A model generated the notes under the pieces. That model was not told where the DNA came from. It saw only the letters and a program-made list of their open reading frames with translations, and made no database searches. A program made the position numbers and the translations under genes. Of a stretch of 64,000 bases of DNA, positions 1 through 10,200 are shown piece by piece. The DNA lies in NCBI GenBank assembly GCA_020055645.1, contig JAECZT010000013.1:124001-188000 (forward strand), read 5' to 3'. The stretch comes from Tomocerus qinae. Lineage: Eukaryota; Arthropoda; Collembola; Entomobryomorpha; Tomoceridae. Position 1 is the first letter of the stretch, and each line of letters begins with the position of its first letter.

Positions 1-2508
1 CCCATGCTAAGTCCCATGTTTATTACCCATGCTAAATCCCGTGGCCAAGTCCCATGCAAAATCTCCATGCTAAGTCCCATGCTAAATCCCCATGCTAAAT
101 CCTATGTTAAATCCCCACGCTAAGTCCCACGCTAAATCCCCATACTTAGTCCCATGTTAAATCCCCATGCTAAGTCCTATGTTAAATCATAATGCTAAAT
201 CACCTTGCTAACTCCTATGCAAAATCCCTTTGCTATGTCACATGTTAAATCCCCATACTAAGTCCCGTGTTAAATCTCCATGCCAAGTCCCATGCTAAAT
301 CTCCATACTTAGTCCCATGTTAAATCCCCATGCTAAGTCCTTTGTTAAATCATATTGCTAAATCACCTTGCTAACTCCTATGCAAAATCCCTTTGCTATG
401 TCACATGCTAAATCCCCATGCTAAGTCCTATTTTAAATACCCACGCTAAATCCTCATACTTAGTCATATGTTAAATTATTATGCTAAGTCCTATGTTAAA
501 TCATAATCCTAAATCACCTTGCTAACTCCTATGCAAAATCCCTTTGCTAAGTCACATGTTTAATCCCCATACTAAGTCCCTTGTTAAATCCCAATGCCAA
601 GTCCAATGTTAACTCGCCATGTTAAGTTCCATGGAAAATCCCCAAGATTAGTCCCATGCCAAATCCATATGCTAAGTCCCATGCTAAATCCCCATGCTAA
701 ATTTTATGCTAAATCCAGATGCTAAGTCCCACGCTAAATCCCCATACTTAGTCCCATGTTAAATTCCCATGCTAAGTCCTATGTTAAATTAAAATGCTAA
801 ATCACCTTGCTAACTCCTATGCAAAATCTCTTTGCTAAGTCACATGCTAAATCCCCATACTAATTCCCTTGGTAAATCTCCATGCCAAGTCCCATGTTAA
901 ATCTCCATGCTAAGTCCCATGTTAAATCTCCATGCTAATTCCCCTGATAAATCCCGATGCTAAGCCCCATGTTAAATCCCCATGCTAAGTATCATGGTAA
1001 ATCGCCATGCTAACTCCCATCCTAACTCCCGCGCTAAGTCCCATGTTAAATCCCCATGCTAAGTCCTATGTTAAATTAAATTGCTAAATCACCTTGCTAA
1101 CTCCTATGCAAAATCCCTTTGTTAAGTCCCATGTTAAATCTCCATGCCAAGTCCCATGCTAAATCTCCATGCTATATCCCATGCTAAATCCTGATGCTTA
1201 GTCCCATGTTAGAGCCCCATGCTAAGTCCCATGTTAAATCCCTATGCTAAGTCCCATGCTAAATCCCCATGCTAAGTCGCATGTTAAATCCCCATGCTAA
1301 GTCCCATTTTAAATCTCTATGCTAAGTCCCATGTTAAATCCCCATGCTAACTCCCATGTTATATCCATATGCTAAGTCCCATGCTAAATCGCCTCGCTAA
1401 GTCCAAGGCAAAAGCCCAATGCTAAGTTTCATGCTAAATCCCCCTGCTAAGCCCCATGCTAAATCTCATGCCAAATCATTATGCTAAGTCCCATGTTAAG
1501 TCCCCATGCTAAGCCTCATGTTAAATCCCCACGCTAAGTCACATGATAAGTCCCGATGCTAAGTCCCATGTTAAATCCCATGCAAAATCCACATGCTAAG
1601 TCCCATGTTAAATCCCCATGCTAATTCCAATGTTAATTCGCCATGTTAAGTTCCATGGAAAATCCCCATGCTAAGTCCCATGCAAAATCCCAATGCTAAG
1701 TCCCATGCTAAATCCCCATGCTAATGCCTATGTTAAATCCACATGCTAAGTCCCACGCTACATCCCCATACTTAGTCATATGTTAAATTCCTATGCTAAG
1801 TCCTATGTTAAATCATAATCCTAAATCACCTTGCTAACTCCTATGCAAAGTCCCTTTGCTAAGTCACATGTTAAATTCCCATACTAAGTCCCTTGTTAAA
1901 TCTCCATGCTAAGTCCCATGTTAAATCTCCATGCTAATTCCCCTGCTAAATCCCGATGCTAAGTCCCATGTTAAATCCCCATGCTAATTATCATGGTGAA
2001 TCGCCATGCTAACTCCCATCCTAACTCCCGCGCTAAGTCCCATGTTAAATCCCCATGCTAAGTCACATGTTAAATTGCCATGCTAAGTCCCATGCTAAAT
2101 CATAATGCTAAGTCCCATGTTAAGTCCCGCTGCTAAGTTCAATGTTCAATCCCCATGTTAAGTCCCATGTTGAATCCCCATGCTAAGTCCCATGTTAAAT
2201 CCCCATGCTAAGTCCCATGTTATATGCCAATGCTAAGTATCATGGTAAATCGCCATGCTTACTACCATCCTAACTCCCGTGCTAAGTCCCATGTTAAATC
2301 CTAATGCTGAGTCACATTGTAAATCCCCATGCTAAGTCCCATGCTAAATCTCCATGCTAAGTCGCATGTTAAATCCTCATGCTAAGTCCCATTTTAAATC
2401 CCCATGCTAAGTCCCATGTTACATCCTTATGCTAAGTCCCATGTTAAATCCCCATGCTCAGTCCCATGTTATATCTCAATGCTAAGTCCCATGTTAAATC
2501 CCCATGCT
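1..2508 (+). repeat. 25-bp dimeric satellite, block left of the LINE
   Basis: Head-to-tail satellite whose basic unit is a 13-nt half-unit (CCCATGCTAAGTC) followed by a 12-nt half-unit (CCATGTTAAATC). Each half-unit carries one CATG and one TAA-containing core. The block is full of recurring variants such as CTTGCTAACTCCTATGC, TCGCCTCGCTAAGTCC and CATCCTAACTCCCGCGC. It matches 10203-12669 at a constant offset of 10,202 bp with no net indel from base 1 to about 2460, so the two are copies of one higher-order block. The array continues beyond the left edge of the window. No gene was seen. Because 25 is not a multiple of 3 and each dimer contains TAA, all frames close within a few dimers. Confidence 0.97.
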
Positions 2509-2523
2509 CAGTCCCATGTTATA
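2509..2523. repeat. Left target-site duplication of the LINE
   Basis: The 15 bases CAGTCCCATGTTATA abut the 3' tail of the LINE and recur exactly at 7286-7300. Paralogous satellite copies without the insertion carry this sequence once, at 15721-15735 and 32939-32953, with matching flanks on both sides. The duplication is therefore real and not just satellite background. Confidence 0.9.
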
Positions 2524-2540
2524 GTAGTAGTAGTAGTAGT
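2524..2540 (-). repeat. Microsatellite 3' tail of the LINE
   Basis: GTAGTAG... repeats on the plus strand equal a (TAC)n tail at the element 3' end. The tail follows AATAAA on the element strand and directly abuts the target-site duplication. Short-repeat tails of this kind, rather than poly(A), occur in several LINE clades. Confidence 0.8.
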
Positions 2541-2839
2541 TTATTGTGCTTATAAGAAGGCCTCAGCCTACAACATAGTAACATAGATTCATTTCAGATA
2601 TTTTACAACAATTGTAATTATGATTATTATTGGTTCATTATTTTGTATACTAGGCCACAGCCCACAACACTGCAGTAAGAGATTATTTGAGAAATAATAT
2701 TATTATTATTATTAGTAGAGGTAGAAGAAGAAATTACATATTAAGTTAAGCTTAACATTTATGAATATAATCCGGAAATTCTTTAAACAGTGCAAATCAT
2801 TATTTGGTACGTTTATCAATATTAATTTTTAAATGCTAA
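2537..2839 (-). other. LINE 3' UTR with a duplicated terminal module
   Basis: This AT-rich non-coding stretch lies between the ORF2 stop and the tail. It contains two diverged copies of the same module (plus strand about 2541-2576 and 2632-2672): a T/A-rich lead, then AGGCC..CAGCC..ACAAC. On the element strand the module can form a small GC-rich hairpin near the 3' end, a position where LINE reverse transcriptases often recognise their RNA. An (ATT)n microsatellite lies at about 2697-2715. The functional reading is inference. Confidence 0.55.
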
Positions 2840-5800
2840 TTATTCATTTAGGTTCCATGCTCTTAGTCTAAGTGCTTGTAAAATATATTTTATAACACTA
2901 TGAGCTTCATCTGCAGTTGGAAGAATTAAGTAAATGTAGAAATTTTCCTTAGAGCACCTATGTATGCCAGGAAGCAGATGATGTCTTAGAGGTTTAAAAA
3001 ATTTGCATTGACACATAAAATGATAGAGATCATCATTAGACTCGGCTTGATTACAAATAGGGCATGCACTTTGGGTTTCAAAATTATATTTGTTACCGTA
3101 TATTTTAAAATTTAGGAAAGTGTCACCGGATAACCGAGCCTGGCTAGCAATCCTGATTTTTTCCAACGACATTTCCGAGTCCACGTACGGTTCCCTCCCC
3201 AGTCCTGTTCTTAACTCTTTGTATCTACAAGAATAACTAGAATTATTAGCACGGTGAATATCCGTGCTTAAAGAGACGTCTTTCACTTTATCACATATCT
3301 TGTCGACATTTTGTAGTATGACATTTTCATTTTGAGCTTCCCACACATGTATAAAACCAAGTTCCTTGAGTTCCATTTTTAGGGAAGAGGCCCAGTTGTA
3401 CTTGGGATCTTCTTTACCAGAATGATCTGCCTCCAATAACGTATCGTATATTTGCCTGGGTATCCTTGTAAGTGGCATTTGCAGTATTTTAGACCAAAAC
3501 ATCAGTGTTCTTCGAATAATTAGGTGTTTCGTTGTAGAGCGACAAAGTTCAAGCCGTAGCATATATCCTGGGGTACATGTAGGTAGTTGCAGCAGTCTTT
3601 TAAAGAAGTTTAGTTGTGTTCTTTCGACATCCTCCAGGTGCAGCAGTCCCCATACTTCCGAGCCGTAGAGAGAAATAGGCAGAATTGACGTGTCTAACAG
3701 CTTCGTTCTGCTCGCCCATGACCTCATTTTGCATTTGCTCATAAGTTCCATTATTTTTCCTGTTTTATTATTTGCACTTTTAACTAACGCTGCTGCAGCA
3801 ACCCTAAAGAGGCCTGATGGAGTAAATATAATTCCTAGATAGGTGTACTGGCGAACGATTTCTATTTTCTCTTCCTTGTAAGTAAATGTATCCAGAGTGA
3901 TACGTCGACCTCCTTTGTTAAAAATCATAATTTTTGTTTTTGAAATATTGACAGTTAAGCCGTGCTCGTCACAATATGTTTCTAATAATTTTAACTTGGC
4001 TTTAAGATTGCCTGGAGTATCCGCAAGAAGAATTATGTCATCGGCGTAAGCAAGCATGTGAATCTCTTTGTTACACCGAAACGCAACTCCTCTTATTTTT
4101 GCTTTTTCAAAGATCTTCTCAATGTCACTGATGAATAAGCAGAATAATATAGGTGATAATATTTCTCCCTGAGCAAGTCCGCTTGTTACTTGAATACTCG
4201 AAGTTAAAATCTCGCCGCTATTTGATCGCACTCTCATCGTGGAAAGATCGTAAAGTCGGGCCAGTAAGCGAATGATGTTACCGCTGATGCCTAGGTCGTA
4301 CAATTTCAGCCATAATTTGTTATGGGAAATTGAATTGAATGCACGGGCATAATCGATAAACATCGCATAGAGCCTTTTCTTTTTTCGAAATCTGATGTTT
4401 ATAAGTGAAGAGAGTGTAAAAATATGGTCTGGACAACTCCTTTCTTTTCTGAAGCCGGCTTGTGATTCTGGTAGCATATGGTTGTCTTCAACGAAGGGTA
4501 AAAGTCTGTTTAATTGAACTTGCGTGAAAAGCTTTAATGTTACGTTTAGTAGAGAGATTGGTCGGTAATTTGCCGGGTCTTCCTTGTCTCCTTTTTTGAA
4601 GATGTGAACAACCTCTGATTCAGGCCATGAAGAGGGAATGGTTTCCTGTTGCAAGATTTTGTTATATATGATGAGTAAAAAACTTCAACCAACATTTCGG
4701 CAGGGCTTTTAGGATTTCATTAGTAATTTTGTCTGATCCCGGGCTTTTGTTCATCTTGAGTTTGTTTATTGCTGTTGTAAGTTCTTTTAGTGTTATTTTT
4801 GAAGCAAACTTTTCTTGTGGAGCATCTTGCACATGAGTACCAATTGTGTCTTCTTTGGGCGGCATGGTGGAAAAATAATATTCTTCCCATTTTTCTTTAC
4901 ATATGTTATTTTGAGTTGAGTCGCGAGGATAAAACTTTTTTAAAGTTTGCCAAAATTGCTTATTTTTCTTCTTATAGCATAGTTTTTCATGTATACCAAC
5001 CCAATACAGCCGTTCTTTTTCTTTTAACAGTATTTTCGTTTCGGATTTTTGAGCAACATATTTATTCCAGTGGTTTGCGTTTTGCGGTTGATGTTTACAC
5101 AGTTTTAATAGTCTTCTATTTTCTTTTCTCATAGTTTTGCATTCGTCGTCCAGCCATGGTTTTGGCTTTTGCCTTAAAGATCTACTTGGATAATACAGAC
5201 TAACCATGTCGGCATCTTTCGCAGCTTGTTTGACTGAGTTTGCGAAGTTTGTATATAACACTTCAATGCTGTCCTCTTCTTCATATATTGGTTCTTTGAT
5301 TTTTTCGTTAAATTTTTTCCATTTAGACCAGTCCCACTTTATCCGTTCCACTGGGTTAGCAGATGTTTGTAAAGAATGCAATTTAATTTGAATGGGTAAG
5401 TCTAGTGTGAGTAAGAGTTGTCTGTGGTCTGAATTCAAATCGCTTCCTATTTGAAAATCACTTATCAAACCAATTGCTTCGTAGTTACTCCAGCACAGGT
5501 CAATCACACTTTTTCCGTTTTTGTTCACGTACGTATATTCACCTTCCCTGTCCGAGAAACTTCTTCCGTTGAGTAGAATATAGGCGTTATTTTCTAAAGA
5601 TTCTGTAAGTATTTTACCCTTCTTGTCTACCACCCAGTCGAGAGAGTTACGAAATTCGCTGATTTCTTGGCTGATCACAAAGTCTTTATCGCAGTTTCCC
5701 ATTGAGCCTACTCTTGCGTTAAAGTCTCCAGTCAGTATTATGGGGTGATTAGGGTGACGATCAGCTATGCATAACAGTGAATCCTGTAACATGTCGATTG

Positions 5801-6158
5801 CTGTAGTGAAGGAAAATTTTTGGTTAATATAGATAGCTCCAAATATAATACTCTGTGCAAGATGTGGAGTTAATTTTAAGAAAATCCATAAGTTACTTTT
5901 TTCGATTAGTTCAACCTTTTCAAATGACAGGTTATTGTAGAAAATAGAGATGCCCGAGCTTGCTCGTCCTTTTTGTTTACACTTCACAGCTGGTGTACAA
6001 ATTTGGGTAAAGTCTCCAAACATGGTAAGTCCCTGTATTCCAGCTGGATTCGTGACGTGCGTTTCGCTGAATGCTAAGATATCGCAGTTTATCAGATCAT
6101 ATTTATCCTTCTCTTCAATATCAAAAATATTTTTAGCACCATTTATATTCCAGAACAT
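2840..6158 (-). pseudogene. LINE ORF2: endonuclease-reverse transcriptase, one frameshift
   Basis: ORF2 would nick target DNA and reverse-transcribe the element RNA. The upstream part (6158 down to 4662) is an exonuclease-endonuclease-phosphatase domain. Its first AUG is at 6158, and it shows FWNING near residue 2, FSET (E32), GDFN (D145, N147) and SDH (243-245), so the catalytic set looks complete. The downstream part (4654 down to 2840, about 604 residues) carries YRPISLLN, FIDYARAF (catalytic D about 101), AQGEILSPILF, YADD (203-206, bases 4037-4048) and NISKTK. Near residues 531-548 there is a C-x2-C-x10-H-x2-C motif. The two parts lie in different frames, and the first frame stops at 4662-4664. 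A one-base shift around 4660-4675 separates them, between endonuclease and reverse transcriptase. Both halves are otherwise open, so the decay is slight. Confidence 0.92.
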
Positions 6159-6326
6159 TATATTCAATTGTTTTGTTTGAGAGATTAAATTTGGGTTTAG
6201 AAAGCCAGATTGGCTTTTGTCAGTTATTTTTGGGTTTTTGTTTGTATGGATTTTTATAGATTTAGTATAATGAAAATTATTTTTAGTAGTTATAGAAAGA
6301 TTACGTGTTGTGAGCCGGCCGTATTC

Positions 6327-7042
6327 CTAATCCGTGTATTCTTCTCCTTCGATGAATAGTCTGTCCAACCTGAAGAAAGCTCTTTTTCCTTCTGCTTTGG
6401 CGTCTTTAAAAGCGGGGAGCAGTTGCTTTCTAGCATTTCTAACCGAGAAAGGTAAGTCCTCTTGGATTGAGATGCGGGATTCTTTACTTAAATTTTTGCA
6501 GCCATAAAATAGTCTTGACTTATCTTCACTCGTTGTCAATTCCACCAACATTGGAGCTGGTCTCACTTCCGTTGATTTACTGCGTGTGAAGAAATTACTG
6601 CAGTCGGTTGCTTCAAGACTTCCGCAAAGAACTTTTCAATTTTCTGTCTTCTTCTTCGTGGGTCTTTTTCGTCTTGTTCCTTGTAGCTTAGACCGTGGAT
6701 AATCACATTTTTGGCTCGCATTCTTACATCGGTATCCATTTGTAGTCGTTCCATTTCCTTATTTTTTGCTTGTAGTTGTTGGGTCAAATCTTTAATTTCT
6801 GCTTTGGTACTGCTTTCGAGGTTGCTAATTCGTGAGTCTTGGTCCGCCAGTCTTTTTTCTAGGTTTTCAATTCTTTGACCCTGAGCTTTTAATAAATCGT
6901 TGTTTTCTTTACAGGCAGTGAAGAGCGATTCCAAGTGCACGTTTAATTTTTCTAGTAGAATGGCAATTGTAATTGCTCTTCCATTACATTTTTCAGGAAT
7001 CAAGTATTCTTTTTCGCCATCTTCGTTTGTTGTCGGGCTCAT
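6327..7042 (-). pseudogene. LINE ORF1: coiled-coil RNA-binding protein, one frameshift
   Basis: ORF1 proteins bind element RNA and act as nucleic-acid chaperones in the retrotransposition particle. The AUG is at 7042, and the first 159 codons are open to a stop at 6563-6565. Residues about 28-105 form a heptad-rich coiled coil (ENLEKRLADQDSRISNLE and following). Next comes an RRM-like strand (KNVIIHGLS) and a basic RRRRQK stretch. The rest continues in another frame (6566 down to 6327, about 79 residues, including PAPMLVEL and FSVRNARKQL) and resembles the C-terminal domain of L1-type ORF1 proteins. A one-base shift just upstream of 6563 separates the parts. About 160 bases separate the ORF1 stop from the ORF2 AUG. 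The family assignment comes from architecture, not from a database match. Confidence 0.8.
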
Positions 7043-7285
7043 CTTATATGCTAAGTAGGCAAAACCGGCGTGGAGGAATCCTTCCAGGGCAAATTATGAC
7101 TTTTATTTTGGGATTTACTTTAAAATTTTGGTTTTACTAGGTCAGTAAAAATCTTATATTCACATGAGAGAGTGAATCGCCAGTTTTAAAAACTTATTGA
7201 TATGATTTATTTCAAAATTTATGAATTTGTTGTCGTAAAGTTTGGAAAACTGATCCTTTCAAATCTCGCGCCCCAAGGATCCCCC
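7043..7285 (-). other. LINE 5' UTR
   Basis: About 243 bases precede ORF1, beginning on the element strand with a G run and a GGGGCGCGAG stretch and then turning AT-rich. LINE 5' UTRs usually hold an internal RNA polymerase II promoter. I see no TATA box or clear initiator, so promoter activity is only inferred. Confidence 0.5.
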
Positions 7286-10200
7286 CAGTCCCATGTTATA
7301 TCTCAATGCTAAGTCCCATGTTAAATCCCAATGCCAAGTCCAATGTTAAGTCGCCATGTTAAGTTCCATGGAAAATCCCCAAGATTAGTCCCATGCCAAA
7401 TCCCCATGCTAAGTCCCATGATAAATCCCTATGCTAAATCCTATGTTAAATCCCCATGCTAAGTCCCATGCTAAATCCCCATACTTAGTCCCATGTTAAA
7501 TCCCCATGCTAAGTCCTATGTTAAATCTTAATGCTAAATCATCTTGCTAACTCCTATGCAAAATTCCTTTGCTACGTCACATGTTAGATCCCCATACTAA
7601 GTCCCGTGTTAAATCTCTATGCCAAGTCCCATGCTAAATCTCCATACTTAGTCCCATGTTAAATCCCCATGCTAAGTCCTATGTTAAATCATATTGCTAA
7701 ATCACCTTGCTAACTCCTATGCAAAATCCCTTTGCTATGTCCCATGTTAAATCCTAATGCTAAGTCACTTTGTAAATCCCCATGCTAAGTCCCATGCTAA
7801 ATCTCCATGCTAAGTCGCATGTTAAATCCTCATGCTAAGTCCCATTTTTAATCCCCATGCTAAGTCCCACGCTAAATCCCCATATTTAGTCCCATGTTAA
7901 ATCCCCATGTTAAGTCCTATGTTAAATTAAAATGCTAAATCACCTTGCTAACTCCTATGCAAAATCCCTTTGTTAAGTCCCGTGTTAAATCTCTATGCCA
8001 AGTCACATGCTAAATCTCCATGCTATATCCCATGCTAAATCCTGATGCTTAGTCCCATGTTAAATCCCCATGCTAAGTCCTATGTTAAATCATATTGCTA
8101 AATCACCTTGCTAACTCCTATGCAAAACCCCTTTGCTACGTCACATGTTAAATCCCCATACTAAGTCCCGTGTTAAATCTCCATGCCAAGCCCTATGCTA
8201 ATTCTCCATGCTATATCCCATGCTAAATCTTGATGCTTAGTCCCATGTTAAATCCCTATGCTAAGTCCCATGCTAAATCCCCATGCTAAGTCACATGTTA
8301 AATCCCCATGCTTAGTCACATGTTAAAACCCAATCCTAATTCCCATGTTAAATCCCAATGCTAAGTCCCCTGTTAAAACCCTACGCTAAGTCCCGTGTTA
8401 AATCTCCATGATAAGTCCCATGCTAAGTCCCGGGCAAAATCCCCATGCTAAGTCACATCTTGAATCCCCATGCTAAATCTCATGCCAAATCATTATGCTA
8501 AGTCCCATGTTAAGTCCCCATGCTAAGCCTCATGTTAAATCCCCATGCTAAGTCACATGATAAGTCCCGATGCTAAGTCCCATGTTAAATCCCATGCAAA
8601 ATCCACATGCTAAGTCCCATGTTAAATCCCCATGCTAATTCCAATGTTAATTCGCCATGTTAAGTTCCATGGAAAATCCCCATGCTAAGTCCCATGCGAA
8701 ATCCCAATGCTAAGTCCCATGCTAAATCCCCATGCTAAATCCTATGTTAAATCCCAATGCTAAGTCCCACGCTACATCCCCATACTTAGTCATATGTTAA
8801 ATTCCTATGCTAAGTCCTATGTTAAATCATAATCCTAAATCACCTTGCTAACTCCTATGCAAAATCCCTTTGCTAAGTCACATGTTAAATCCCCATACTA
8901 AGTCCCTTGTTAGATCACCATGCTAAGTCCCATGTTAAATCTCCATGCTAATTCCCCTGCTAAATCCCGATGCTAAGTCCCATGTTAAATCCCCATGCTA
9001 AGTATCATGGTAAATCGCCATGCTAACTCCCATCCTAACTCCCGCGCTAAGTTCTATGTTAAATCCCCATGCTAAGTCACATGTTAAATCCCCATGATAA
9101 GTCCAATGCTAAATCATTATGCTAAGTCCCATGTTAAGTCCCGCTGCTAAGTTCCATGTTCAATCCCCATGTTAAGTCCCATGTTAAATCCCCATGCTAA
9201 GTCCCATGTTAAATCCCCATGCTAAGTCCCATGTTAAATCCCCATGCTAAGTCCCATGTTATATCTCAATGCTAAGTCCCATGTTAAATCCCATGCAAAA
9301 TCAACATGCTAAGTCCCATGTTAAATCCAAATGCCAAGTCCAATGTTAACTCGCCATGTTAAGTTCCATGAAAAATCCCCAAGATTAGTCCCATGCCAAA
9401 TCCATATGCTAAGACCCATGCTAAATCCCCATGCTAAATTTTATGTTAAATCCAGATGCTAAGTCCCACGCTAAATCCCCATACTTAGTCCCATGTTAAA
9501 TCCCCATGCTAAGTCCTATGTTAAATTAAAATGCTAAATCACCTTGCTAACTCCTATGCAAAATCTCTTTGCTAAGTCACATGTTAAATCCCCATACTAA
9601 TTCCCTTGTGAAATCTCCATGCCAAGTCCCATGTTAAATCTCCATGCTAAGTCCCATGTTAAATCTCCATGCTAATTCCCCTGATAAATCCCGATGCTAA
9701 GACCCATGTTAAATCCCCATGCTAAGTATCGTGGTAAATCGCCATGCTAACTCCCATCCTAACTCCCGCGCTAAGTCCCATGTTAAATCCCCATGCTAAG
9801 TCCTATGTTAAATTAAATTGCTAAATCACCTTGCTAACTCCTATGCAAAATCCCTTTGTTAAGTCCCGTGTTAAATCTCCATGCCAAGTCCCATGCTAAA
9901 TCTCCATGCTATATCCCATGCTAAATCCTGATGCTTAGTCCCATGTTAGAGCCCCATGCTAAGTCCCATGTTAAATCCCTATGCTAAGTCCCATGCTAAA
10001 TCCCCATGCTAAGTCGCATGTTAAATCCCCATGCTAAGTCCCATTTTAAATCTCTATGCTAAGTCCCATGTTAAATCCCCATGCTAACTCCCATGTTATA
10101 TCCATATGCTAAGTCCCATGCTAAATCGCCTCGCTAAGTCCAAGGCAAAAGCCCAATGCTAAGTTTCATGCTAAATCCCCTTGCTAAGCCCCATGCTAAA

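Larger units (their letters stand above)
2524..7285 (-). mobile_element. Non-LTR retrotransposon (LINE), near full length, frameshifted
   Basis: A 4,762-bp element lies on the minus strand, with its 5' end near 7285 and its 3' end at 2524. In order it holds a 5' UTR (7043-7285), ORF1 (coiled coil plus RNA-binding region), ORF2 (apurinic-type endonuclease, reverse transcriptase, C-terminal Cys/His motif), a 3' UTR of about 300 bp and a (TAC)n tail on the element strand instead of poly(A). A 15-bp target-site duplication flanks it, as expected for target-primed reverse transcription. The 5' end starts with a G-rich stretch, consistent with a full-length copy. Both ORFs contain single-base frameshifts. 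Endonuclease plus YADD reverse transcriptase plus a microsatellite tail fits the broad CR1/L2/I/RTE-like groups. I cannot fix the clade without a reverse-transcriptase phylogeny. Confidence 0.95.

Noticed and set aside
1-2508. CRISPR-like array
   Set aside because: There are no unique spacers, the unit is a degenerate 25-bp tandem dimer, no cas genes are present, and the mobile elements are eukaryotic.
2404-2586. 60-codon plus-strand ORF
   Set aside because: It is satellite running into the LINE tail, with repetitive translation and no domain.
4790-6180. Plus-strand ORFs opposite the LINE ORF2 and near its start
   Set aside because: They lie antisense to the endonuclease region, which has clear catalytic motifs. 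The plus-strand translations look like shadow sequence.
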